Shown: one piece after another, positions 50,217-57,339 of the stretch
How positions within the stretch are numbered: the first letter of the stretch is position 1
How the letters are laid out: each line of letters starts with the position of its first letter
Assembly (NCBI GenBank): GCA_964492485.1
Contig: CAZBKM010000009.1
Coordinates: forward strand, 1-64,000
Reading direction: 5' to 3'
DNA from: UBA5336 sp964492485
Lineage (GTDB): Bacteria > Pseudomonadota > Alphaproteobacteria > Caulobacterales > Hyphomonadaceae
DNA length: 64,000 nucleotides
Made by a program: the position numbers and the translations under genes
Notes under the pieces: generated by a model
Told to the model about the DNA's origin: nothing
Database searches by the model: none
The model's input: the letters and a program-made list of their open reading frames with translations, nothing else

Positions 50217-50795
50217 ATGGTGCGGTCTTCTGCGTTGAGGTTGTGGAGTGTTCTATCATTTCTAGCGACCATAGCAGCTTTTCTCTCATTGGTGGAGAAT
50301 TGGCATCTCATCGAGTGGAAGGGAGTTTTTGCTGCCATTACGGAGTTTTATCGGCGGCTGATGAATCCGTTGTTCGAGGTAGCCTACACTGTGTGGCAAG
50401 ATCACCCGCTAGTACGACTGTTTCGCGTGGCGAAGTGGCCGATTTGGCTGCGTGACTTGTGGATTATAAGTCTGTTTGGGAGCGCGCCTGCAGCGATTGC
50501 ACTGGTCTCATCAGTGTCAAACCGGCAAGAGGTTGAACCGGAAGAATCATTGTACTTTCGGCTCATCACAACAGCGATCCTGGGAGGTACCTTGTTAGGA
50601 ATTCCATTGCTACTCATAGGAGCGGTGTTCCTACTTTGGCCCGCCAACTGGCTGAGGGTCATTCGATTTGTAGCTTCTAGCGGTGAAGACAGAGCAAAAA
50701 GTCTTGGTTCAATAGCGCATTGGTTAACTGTATTGCTCGTATATACAGTTGTGATTTTGGTGTTCTTTTTCTTGAACGAATTCACCTATAATTGA
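50217..50795 (+). CDS. Hypothetical membrane protein in the AT-rich islet
   Basis: 192 residues, not recognised. Four hydrophobic segments: about 8-26 (LRLWSVLSFLATIAAFLSLV), 78-95 (LWIISLFGSAPAAIALV), 113-140 (LITTAILGGTLLGIPLLLIGAVFLLW) and 168-186 (WLTVLLVYTVVILVFFF). A GGAG site stands 7 bases before the ATG, and TATAAC (50145) may be the -10 of a promoter. Codon use is markedly more AT-rich than the neighbourhood, in keeping with transfer. The stop codon is immediately followed by the stop of the convergent 73-residue ORF. Confidence 0.65.
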   Translation: MVRSSALRLWSVLSFLATIAAFLSLVENWHLIEWKGVFAAITEFYRRLMNPLFEVAYTVWQDHPLVRLFRVAKWPIWLRDLWIISLFGSAPAAIALVSSVSNRQEVEPEESLYFRLITTAILGGTLLGIPLLLIGAVFLLWPANWLRVIRFVASSGEDRAKSLGSIAHWLTVLLVYTVVILVFFFLNEFTYN

Positions 50796-51017
50796 TTACA
50801 AACAAAACCCGACGAGCGGAGGATAGATCTCCCAACATCCGATGAGTGGATCGCGAACATTAAGTATGTCAGTCAGAACATAATTCAGTACGAAAACACC
50901 AATCAAAAGAAGGCTAGCGTAACCTAGTACTGCCACAATTTTTTTCCAGAGTTCGCGCACGTCAGGGACCTCTTTGTTGAAGCTCTGTTTAGGGTCGTCC
51001 AGCATGCGTTGCTCCAC
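50796..51017 (-). CDS. Small membrane protein in the AT-rich islet
   Basis: 73 residues: a charged N-terminus (MEQRMLDDPKQSFNKEVPDVRELWKK) followed by one long hydrophobic helix (VAVLGYASLLLIGVFVLNYVL) and a short tail with one cysteine. Convergent with the 192-residue ORF with no spacer at all. A GGAG-like site is not evident. Not recognised. An alternative is that it is a fortuitous frame, since the islet is AT-rich. Confidence 0.5.
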   Translation of the reverse strand: MEQRMLDDPKQSFNKEVPDVRELWKKIVAVLGYASLLLIGVFVLNYVLTDILNVRDPLIGCWEIYPPLVGFCL

Positions 51018-51022
51018 AACGC

Positions 51023-51103
51023 GTAGGGTGCATTAGCCCCAAGCGCAACCAACCTTCATTGTCATATCAGTAGGTGGGCATCACTTCGCTCCACCAACCT
51101 TAC
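51023..51103. repeat. Two REP-like palindromes in the islet
   Basis: Unit 1: GTAGGGTGC ... GCAACCAACC (51023-51054). Unit 2: GTAGGTGGGC ... CCACCAACCTTAC (51070-51103). Both have the form GTAGG-TG(G/C)...(C)CACC/CAACC, a layout common in REP-type extragenic palindromes of other Proteobacteria (from memory). They are not related to the A/B/C repeats. Confidence 0.5.
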
Positions 51104-51305
51104 AAAGAAATTCAATGACATTTCTCGACCTTCTTTGTCACTCCGTTTTATCTGATTGAATGTCCATTTCCGGCGAGTTTCGGTCAATTGTGCACTGTTT
51201 CGTGTTTGTCAGGTTTCGGTAAATTCGGACAGTCGTCACCGACGTCCAATCTATGTCCGGGGACATGGACGAAAAAGGTGCCATCTCTATCGGTTGGACA
51301 GGAAA

Positions 51306-51382
51306 TGGCGCACCTATCAGGATTCGAACCTGAGACCTCTGCCTTCGGAGGGCAGCGCTCTATCCAGCTGAGCTATAGGTGC
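51306..51382 (-). tRNA. tRNA-Arg (anticodon CCG)
   Basis: 77 bases including encoded CCA. Acceptor GCACCTA pairs with TAGGTGC, D arm GCTC/GAGC, anticodon stem CTGCC/GGCAG around loop CTCCGAA (anticodon CCG, reads CGG), T arm with GGTTCGAATCC, discriminator G and 3' CCA. The 3' end is the boundary of the AT-rich islet. The adjacent 51383-51591 is plain non-coding sequence before the TraB gene. Confidence 0.97.
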
Positions 51383-51591
51383 CGCTTGAGGGGCGTTGTT
51401 TAGGCGATGTGGGCGGCGAGCGCAATTGGTGGAGGGTGAATTCCGGGCGTCCGCCCCGCCCCCCAGCACCGCGCCCGTCGGGCAACCCCATGGATCGCCG
51501 CGCGCTCGGGAGACGGTGTATCGCAGCGCGGACTCTGGACGATCCCGGCGCAACGCGGCTAGACCGGCGCTGCATCCAGACGAGGCCGACC

Positions 51592-52641
51592 ATGCCGCGA
51601 ACGATCCGCCTTGCTTCGCTCACCCGCCTGGCGCCATGGATCCTGCTGGTCGGGCTCCTCTCGGGCCTTGCGGCCTGTAGCGAGGCACCGCCGCCGCCGG
51701 ACCGTGCCGCCGCTGCGCTTCCGGCCGCTGACGCGGGTCGGCCGTCTGGCGATGCCGGCCAGGCGGACGATACTGCCGCCGCGCCGGCCGACAGCGAGGC
51801 GGCGTCGCCTGCAAACCGCGAGCTGCCCGGCGAGCCGGCCATGTGGCAGCTTGCTGACGCGGACACGACGGTTCACCTGTTCGGCACGATCCACGTCCTG
51901 CGCCCTGAAATCGACTGGCGCACCGACCGGTTCGACCGGGTCTTCGAGGCCGCCGATGCGGTCTATTTCGAAGCCGACGTGATGAGCCCGTCCGCCCAGG
52001 CGGACATCGCCACCCTGGTACGCCGCCGCGGTGTCTTCACCGACGGGCGCAAGCTGACCGCGCTTCTCGACGCCGAAGAGCGAGAACTGGTCCGGGATGC
52101 GATGCAGACCCTTGGCGTCCCGATGTCGGCCGTGGAGCCGATGAAGCCCTGGCTGGCCACGGTCCAGATGTCGACCCTCGCCCTGCAGGCCCAGGGCTAC
52201 GAGGTGGAGAGCGGTGTGGAAACGGTTCTGACCGAGCGCGCCGAGGCGGCAGGCAAGACGCTGCGTTTCCTGGAGACCGCGGCCGAGCAACTCGACCTGA
52301 TCGCCAGCGTGCCGGAAGACGACCAGGTCGCGTTCCTGGTCGCATCGGCGCGTCAGCTCGACGAGAACCCGGACCTGCTCGACGATCTGGTGGCCGCCTG
52401 GGCCAAAGGCGACGTGGCAAGACTGGGCGAGCTGATGTCCGATCCGGACCTTCTGGGCAGCGAGACGGTCCACGACCGGCTGATCGTGCAGCGCAACCGC
52501 AACTGGGTGGAGCAGATCGAGACCCTGATGGACGAGGAGGCCGGGACCTTCCTGCTTGCCGTGGGTGCAGGACACCTGGCCGGACCCGACAGCGTGCAAA
52601 CCCTGCTGCGGGCCGAGGGCTACACCGTCGAAGGCCCGTGA
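51592..52641 (+). CDS. TraB/GumN-family lipoprotein
   Basis: 349 residues. Lipoprotein signal with lipobox LAAC ('GLLSGLAACSEAP'), a Pro/Ala-rich linker, then the TraB/GumN domain: 'WQLADADTTVHLFGTIHVLRPEIDWRTDRFD' with the conserved GTIHV, and near the end 'AVGAGHLAGPDSVQTLLRAEGY'. The two GxxHx motifs form a metal-type site in this family; some members are proteases or pheromone-shutdown factors. Located outside the cytoplasm. Start at 51592 after GAGG; the longer frame open to 51379 overlaps the tRNA. Confidence 0.87.
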   Translation: MPRTIRLASLTRLAPWILLVGLLSGLAACSEAPPPPDRAAAALPAADAGRPSGDAGQADDTAAAPADSEAASPANRELPGEPAMWQLADADTTVHLFGTIHVLRPEIDWRTDRFDRVFEAADAVYFEADVMSPSAQADIATLVRRRGVFTDGRKLTALLDAEERELVRDAMQTLGVPMSAVEPMKPWLATVQMSTLALQAQGYEVESGVETVLTERAEAAGKTLRFLETAAEQLDLIASVPEDDQVAFLVASARQLDENPDLLDDLVAAWAKGDVARLGELMSDPDLLGSETVHDRLIVQRNRNWVEQIETLMDEEAGTFLLAVGAGHLAGPDSVQTLLRAEGYTVEGP

Positions 52642-52695
52642 GCCGGCCTCGGGATCGTTCTGTTGGCCAGGCTCGGCCTGGCCCGTGGCAGGTGG

Positions 52696-53793
52696 TCAGA
52701 CGTTGAACCGGAAATGCAGCACGTCGCCGTCCTGGACCACATAGTCCTTGCCCTCGACGCGCATCTTGCCGGCCTCCTTGGCGCCGGCCTCGCCCTTGCA
52801 GGCGACGAAATCCTCAAACGGGATGGTTTCCGCCCGGATGAAGCCTTTCTCGAAATCGCCGTGGATGACCCCGGCCGCTTGCGGCGCCGTCCAGCCCTTG
52901 CGGATGGTCCAGGCGCGGGCCTCCTTCGGGCCGACCGTGAAGTAGGTGCGCAGGCCCAGCAGGTCGTAGCCGGCATGGATGAGGCGATCGAGGCCCGGCG
53001 CCTCCAGGCCAAGGGTTTCCAGGAAGTCGGCCCGTTCGTCGGCGTCGAGGAGGGCAAGCTCACTCTCGATCTGGGCGGAAATGACGACACAGGGCGCGCC
53101 CTCGGCCTCAGCATGGGCGACCACCCTGTCGGAATGGGCGTTGCCGGTGGCCGCGGCGGCCTCATCCACGTTGGCGATATAGAGCACCGGTTTGGCCGTG
53201 AGGAGCTGCAGCATCCGCCAGGCCTTCACGTCATCCTCGGGCACGTCGGCATGGCGGGCAGGCCGGCCCGCCTCGAGCTCCGCCAGGGCGCGGTCGATCA
53301 GGGCGATCTGGGCCTTTGCGTCCTTGTCGCCGGAGTTCGCCTTCTTCACCAGATTGGCCCTGCGCCGCTCCAGGCTTTCCAGGTCGGCGAGCATCAGCTC
53401 GGTCTCGACGGTTTCCAGGTCGGCAATCGGGTCCACCCGGCCGGACACATGCGTGATGTCCTCATCCTCGAAACAACGGAGCACATAGGCGATCGCGTCC
53501 GTTTCGCGGATGTTGGCCAGGAACTGATTGCCCAGCCCCTCGCCCTTGCTGGCGCCAGCCACCAGGCCCGCTATGTCGACGAAGTTCATTCGCGCCGGGA
53601 TGATCTCGCGCGACGAGGCGATCTCCGCCAGCACCTCCAGGCGCGGTTCCGGCACGGCGACCTCGCCCACATTGGGCTCGATCGTGCAGAACGGATAGTT
53701 TGCGGCCTGGGCGGCGGCGGTCTGGGTCAGTGCGTTGAACAGCGTCGACTTGCCCACATTCGGCAGGCCCACGATCCCGCATTTGAACCCCAT
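52696..53793 (-). CDS. ychF: Redox-regulated ATPase YchF
   Basis: 365-residue Obg-family NTPase; prefers ATP and binds the ribosome. Visible: 'GIVGLPNVGKSTLFNAL' (P-loop), 'NFVDIAGLVAGASKGEGLGN' and a TGS domain at the C-terminus ('AWTIRKGWTAPQAAGVIHGDFEKGFIRAE'). ATG at 53793 follows AGGGAG; the open frame extends far upstream (to 54906) but only as shadow of the gene on the other strand. Final member of the prs-rplY-pth-ychF block. Confidence 0.97.
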   Translation of the reverse strand: MGFKCGIVGLPNVGKSTLFNALTQTAAAQAANYPFCTIEPNVGEVAVPEPRLEVLAEIASSREIIPARMNFVDIAGLVAGASKGEGLGNQFLANIRETDAIAYVLRCFEDEDITHVSGRVDPIADLETVETELMLADLESLERRRANLVKKANSGDKDAKAQIALIDRALAELEAGRPARHADVPEDDVKAWRMLQLLTAKPVLYIANVDEAAAATGNAHSDRVVAHAEAEGAPCVVISAQIESELALLDADERADFLETLGLEAPGLDRLIHAGYDLLGLRTYFTVGPKEARAWTIRKGWTAPQAAGVIHGDFEKGFIRAETIPFEDFVACKGEAGAKEAGKMRVEGKDYVVQDGDVLHFRFNV

Positions 53794-53943
53794 GTTCCGG
53801 CTCCCTCTGGCTAGGAACGGGCGGAATAGCCGGTTTTCGGGCGAAAAGACACCCGGTTTCGTCGCCTCGCGGCGGCCCGGCTGCATGGCAAACCCCGGTC
53901 TTTGCGCTATGCTGTCGGACAAGCCGGTCTGGGGGCGGCCTGC

Positions 53944-54981
53944 ATGAAGTCCGATGTGTTCCTTGCCGCGACGCGGACCGATCGCAGCCGGGCCGATCTG
54001 ATCGCCCGAAGGCTGCGTGCGGTGAAGCTGAAAGTGCGCTTCGACAAGGCACGAGACCATGCGACGCCGAGCGCGAAGGATCAGCGAGATCTCAACGAGG
54101 CCGATCAGGTGCTGGTCCTCTGGTCGGCGGCGGCCTGCGATCCGAACGATCCCGATTGCGACTGGATGTATGCGGTTGCCCGGAGTGCGCGGGCGCGCGG
54201 CGTGCTGGTGCAGGCCTCGCTCGACGGCACGCGGCCCGGAGACCCCTTCGATGAGGCCGACCCCTTCCGGTTCGACGGGCTGACCACGCGCACCTTGCCG
54301 GACGATTTGCTCAGGCTGGTCGACACGTTCGGTGCACGCCAGGGCCGAAGCGACCTTTCGGGCTGGCTGGCTCTGGCCACGCGCGACCAGGCCGGGCGCG
54401 AGGCCTGGATGGCGGCGCATCCGGACGATCCGATCGCCAAGGCGGCCCGCCGCAAGGCGACCGGAAAGGCTGCAACAGGCGCGACGACATCCGCGCCGGA
54501 GTCGCGTGCCGGAGCAGGGCAGTCTGGCGCGGCGGAGGCCGCGACAGCTTCCCCACCCGCAGGCAGCGCGGCGCCACCGCTCGCCCAGCGGCCGCCGCGC
54601 GAGCGGGTGGCGGCACGGCCAAACGTCACCCTTCGCCCGGCACCGGCGACGCCGCCCCCTCGCGAGCGGTCGACGCCTTTGACGCTCGGGACCATTGGGG
54701 TCGCGATCGCCGCCTTCTTCGTCCTTGCTGCGGTTCTTGGGGAAGCCGAACGCGCGCCACCCAGCGAGGAGGGGGCGCCGGCCATAGGCAACGCAGCGTT
54801 TCCGCTTCCCCTGCGCGGGGGACGCGATCCGGCTCGCGAAGTTCTGGAACCGGGGCCGATCCTTAACGATACAGGCCCTGCGCAGGCTGATCCGCCATCC
54901 CTGCAAGGCGACGACGGTGGGCCACCCGGCGAGCGGTCCGGCGATGGCGACCGCCCGGCGCCCGGCGAGCCTGAACCCTGA
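53944..54981 (+). CDS. TIR-like membrane protein lacking the catalytic glutamate
   Basis: 345 residues. Residues 4-95 resemble a bacterial TIR domain: 'DVFLAATRTDRSRADLIARRL', 'DLNEADQVLVLWSAAA', 'DWMYAVARSARARGVLV'. In TIR NADases a glutamate follows the tryptophan by four residues (WxxxE); here W74 is followed by V78, so NADase activity is unlikely. A Pro/Ala/Arg-rich linker (~170-245) leads to a single membrane helix (about 247-266, LGTIGVAIAAFFVLAAVLG) and a Pro/Gly-rich extracytoplasmic tail. Divergent from ychF with 150 bases between starts. Function unknown. Confidence 0.7.
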   Translation: MKSDVFLAATRTDRSRADLIARRLRAVKLKVRFDKARDHATPSAKDQRDLNEADQVLVLWSAAACDPNDPDCDWMYAVARSARARGVLVQASLDGTRPGDPFDEADPFRFDGLTTRTLPDDLLRLVDTFGARQGRSDLSGWLALATRDQAGREAWMAAHPDDPIAKAARRKATGKAATGATTSAPESRAGAGQSGAAEAATASPPAGSAAPPLAQRPPRERVAARPNVTLRPAPATPPPRERSTPLTLGTIGVAIAAFFVLAAVLGEAERAPPSEEGAPAIGNAAFPLPLRGGRDPAREVLEPGPILNDTGPAQADPPSLQGDDGGPPGERSGDGDRPAPGEPEP

Positions 54982-55011
54982 CCCGGATGCCGGACGGCGA
55001 CCGCTGGCGGC

Positions 55012-55629
55012 TCAGGATGGATCGGGTGTCGCGCGCGGGTCGCGTTTGGGAGCCGGCGCAAGGCGCAGGACTTCAGTCTGGTAGCGTTCGTCTTCGCCGG
55101 CCAGGAGATGGGGCAGGGCATCGGCGAGCGCGTCCAGAAGCGGCGCCAGCCAGTCCCGGTCGGTCTTGGCGAAATCCGACAGGACGAAGGGCATGACCCT
55201 GGCCTTGTCGCCGGGATGGCCAACACCCAGTCGCACACGCCGCAGCTCGCCACCAAGATGCTGGATCAGGGACCGCACGCCGTTGTTTCCGGAATGGCCG
55301 CCGCCGCGCTTCACCCGCACCCGGCCCGGGGCCAGGTCGATCTCGTCGTGGAAAACGGTGACAGCGCTTGCCGGCAGCTTGAAGAAGCGCACGGCGTCGG
55401 ACGCTGCCCGACCCGTCTCGTTATAGAAGGTCTCGGGCTTGAGCAGGAGGACCCTTTCCGGCCCGCCGGGGCCGGTGACGGTACCCTCCGCCGCCTGTCC
55501 TAGGAAGCGCGCGCGCCAGGGGCCGAACCCATGGGCCGCGGCGATCCGGTCCATCACCATGAACCCGATATTGTGCCGGTTGCCGGCGTATTTGCTGCCC
55601 GGATTGCCCTGTCCGATCAGGATCTGCAT
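55012..55629 (-). CDS. pth: Peptidyl-tRNA hydrolase
   Basis: 205 residues; frees tRNA from stalled peptidyl-tRNA. Catalytic residues are seen in 'AGNRHNIGFMVMD' (His), 'LKPETFYNETG' (Asn) and 'VFHDEIDLAPG' (Asp), with 'KRGGGHSGNNGVRSL' after them. ATG 55629 follows AGGAG; an upstream start at 55653 is possible. It is followed by the TIR gene on the other strand, but the order pth-ychF on the minus strand is the common one. Confidence 0.96.
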   Translation of the reverse strand: MQILIGQGNPGSKYAGNRHNIGFMVMDRIAAAHGFGPWRARFLGQAAEGTVTGPGGPERVLLLKPETFYNETGRAASDAVRFFKLPASAVTVFHDEIDLAPGRVRVKRGGGHSGNNGVRSLIQHLGGELRRVRLGVGHPGDKARVMPFVLSDFAKTDRDWLAPLLDALADALPHLLAGEDERYQTEVLRLAPAPKRDPRATPDPS

Positions 55630-55836
55630 GGCTGGCTCCTGCGGTCCCGGCACAGTGGTGTCGGATCGAGCACGGCCGGGGACGTATCAAGTGACGTGCT
55701 GAACCCGGGCTCGAAGGCCGTCCGCCCGCGCGGCACGCCAGCAAACATGAGTCCCCTTCGCCCGGTATCGGTCGGGCGGCGCCTCATGTCGATGGCGCCG
55801 CGCGGAGCCGCGAGCCAGGCCCGCGCCGCGCCCGAA

Positions 55837-55934
55837 GCGCCGGTCCTTCGTTTCACGCCGGACCGTCGCTTTACATCATTGGTCTTGCGCAAGTCTTCGT
55901 TCGCAACCGATCCCGTTTGCTCCGAGCTTGCTCT
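55837..55934 (+). repeat. Mosaic intergenic repeat, copy 6 (module C, reversed)
   Basis: Reads in reverse: after the rplY stop TAG comes AGAGCAAGCTCGGAGCAAAC, the standard C start, ending with the hairpin GGTCC / GGACC near 55841-55860. Directly abuts rplY. The rest of the pth-rplY gap (55654-55836) shows nothing recognisable. Confidence 0.82.
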
Positions 55935-56612
55935 CTAGCCGTTATCCCCGTCCTTGTCAGAGCCGCCATCGCCACCGGTCCCGGCTTCGGACGGCACGTC
56001 CGCAGCCGCAGTGTCGTCGCCGCTGTCTGCTTCCGCGCTGGACGAGCCGCCGCGCCCTGCAATGGTCGCGATCGTGAAGTCCCGATCCGTGATCGTCGGC
56101 GTCGCATCTTCAGGCAGCTTGATGTTGGAGATCTTCACATTGTCGCCGATGTCGAGGGCAGCAAGATCGGCTTCCAGATACTCAGGAATATGGCCGGCGG
56201 GCACTTCCAGTTCGACGGCGTGCCGCACGACGTTGAGGCTCCCGCCGCGCTTGATGCCACGGCAGGTCTCCTCATTTAGGAAGTGCACCGGTACCTCGAC
56301 CTTGATCCGCTGCCGGGCGCTGACGCGCATCAGGTCGATGTGCATCGGAAGATCGGTGACCGGGTGAAACTGGATGTCCTGCGGGATCACCATCTGAGGC
56401 TTCCCGTCCACGATCAGTGTCGCGGTGGCGGACTTGAAATGGCCGGTGTTGATGGCACGGATCACTTCGTTCCGCTTGAGGTTCACCGCAGCCGGCTTGC
56501 CGGAGCCGCCATAGACGACCGCCGGTACCATGCCGCGCCGGCGCGCTTCCCGCGCACCGCCCTTGCCGATGCGCTCACGGCTTTCCGCATTAAACGTGAT
56601 GTTCGTGGACAT
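55935..56612 (-). CDS. rplY: 50S ribosomal protein L25 (Ctc/TL5 form)
   Basis: 225 residues: N-terminal L25 beta-barrel ('FNAESRERIGKGGAREARRRGMVPAVVYGG' and 'HPVTDLPMHIDLMRV') plus the C-terminal TL5/CTC domain ('VPVHFLNEETCRGIKRGGSLNVVRHAVELEVPA'), ending in a disordered Gly/Asp/Ser tail. It binds 5S rRNA in the large subunit. ATG 56612 follows GAAGGAAG. Its TAG stop is the first codon of repeat copy 6. Confidence 0.96.
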   Translation of the reverse strand: MSTNITFNAESRERIGKGGAREARRRGMVPAVVYGGSGKPAAVNLKRNEVIRAINTGHFKSATATLIVDGKPQMVIPQDIQFHPVTDLPMHIDLMRVSARQRIKVEVPVHFLNEETCRGIKRGGSLNVVRHAVELEVPAGHIPEYLEADLAALDIGDNVKISNIKLPEDATPTITDRDFTIATIAGRGGSSSAEADSGDDTAAADVPSEAGTGGDGGSDKDGDNG

Positions 56613-56776
56613 GTCTCTCTTCCTTCGCCCTGAAGTCCGCCGGCGGGGGGTCCCACCGGTGACAGCCTGACACGCACGGCCTTGCGCCGCCGTTCGATCA
56701 AGGTCCGGCGTATAGGCATAGATGGTGCGGCAAAGCAACCGCTGGCCGGCTGGCGCGGGCACGCCATATCGCTGTC

Positions 56777-57136
56777 ATGAACAGGCGTCTGACGGTCTGG
56801 TATGATGGCGCATGCCCGCTCTGCGTACGCGAGATCGCGCTGATCAAACGGCTCGATCGTCGCGGCCGGCTGGCGTTCGAGGATGTCAGCGGGCCGGACA
56901 CGCCGCCAGATTGCCCCATCGACCGGGCCGACCTGCTGGCCCGCTTCCATGTCCGAACCCCGGCAGGCCGTGTCCTGTCAGGCGCCGCAGCCTTCGCCGC
57001 CATGTGGCGGGAAATCCCCGTACTGAGCCCGTTGGGGCACGTCGCGCGGATTCCGCCTGTCCTGTGGATGTTGGAGCGGGGCTATCGTCTTTTCCTGCGC
57101 GTCCGGCCACGGTTACAGCGCCTGATCGCGGGCTAG
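56777..57136 (+). CDS. DCC-family thiol-disulfide oxidoreductase
   Basis: 119 residues. The DCC signature is 'VWYDGACPLCVREIALIKRLD' (DxxCxxC) at the N-terminus, followed by 'ADLLARFHVRTPAGRVLSGAAAFAAMWREIP'. Thioredoxin-like fold, cytosolic or membrane attached; redox role inferred. It is on the plus strand, inside the minus-strand prs-rplY-pth-ychF block. Its TAG stop overlaps the B module of repeat copy 7. Confidence 0.87.
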   Translation: MNRRLTVWYDGACPLCVREIALIKRLDRRGRLAFEDVSGPDTPPDCPIDRADLLARFHVRTPAGRVLSGAAAFAAMWREIPVLSPLGHVARIPPVLWMLERGYRLFLRVRPRLQRLIAG

Positions 57137-57339
57137 CGCATCTTCAACTCAATCGGAGTCAGTGAAGATGCGCCGTGTTTTTGTTCTTGAGCATTTTCTT
57201 AACGCGAACCGGTACCCACTTCGATCGAAAATTCTATAGGGCGCCGGTCTTTCGTTTCACTCCGGACCGTCGCTTTCCACCTTTGTTCTTGCGCAAGTCT
57301 CCGTTCGCAACCGATCCCGTTTGCTCAGAACGTGCTCTA
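57136..57339 (+). repeat. Mosaic intergenic repeat, copy 7 (B, A and C together)
   Basis: The most complete copy. B at 57136-57173 (perfect GCGCATCTTCA / TGAAGATGCGC). A reversed at 57189-57234. C reversed at 57241-57339, ending in the prs stop codon. It fills the whole gap between the DCC gene and prs, both of whose stops it touches. Confidence 0.9.

Larger units (their letters stand above)
49842..51314. mobile_element. AT-rich islet at tRNA-Arg, probably a remnant integrated element
   Basis: Base composition is visibly poorer in GC than the surrounding DNA. The segment is bounded by the direct repeat GGAAATGGCGCACC (49842-49855 and 51301-51314), whose last 9 bases are the 3' end of the tRNA-Arg gene (antisense, ending at 51306). 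This is the classical footprint of integration into a tRNA 3' end, which keeps the tRNA intact. It carries two small membrane-protein ORFs and two palindromes but no integrase, so it is probably decayed or very small. 49856-50216 and 51018-51305 hold no other gene. Confidence 0.55.

Noticed and set aside
51156..51371. 71-residue ORFs across the tRNA-Arg region
   Set aside because: They run antisense through the tRNA, and the 'DSNLRPLPSEG' type end is the translation of tRNA antisense, not a protein.
53794..54906. Extension of ychF to a 736-residue protein
   Set aside because: The extra part is antisense to the TIR-like gene and has no homology; ychF is 365 residues.
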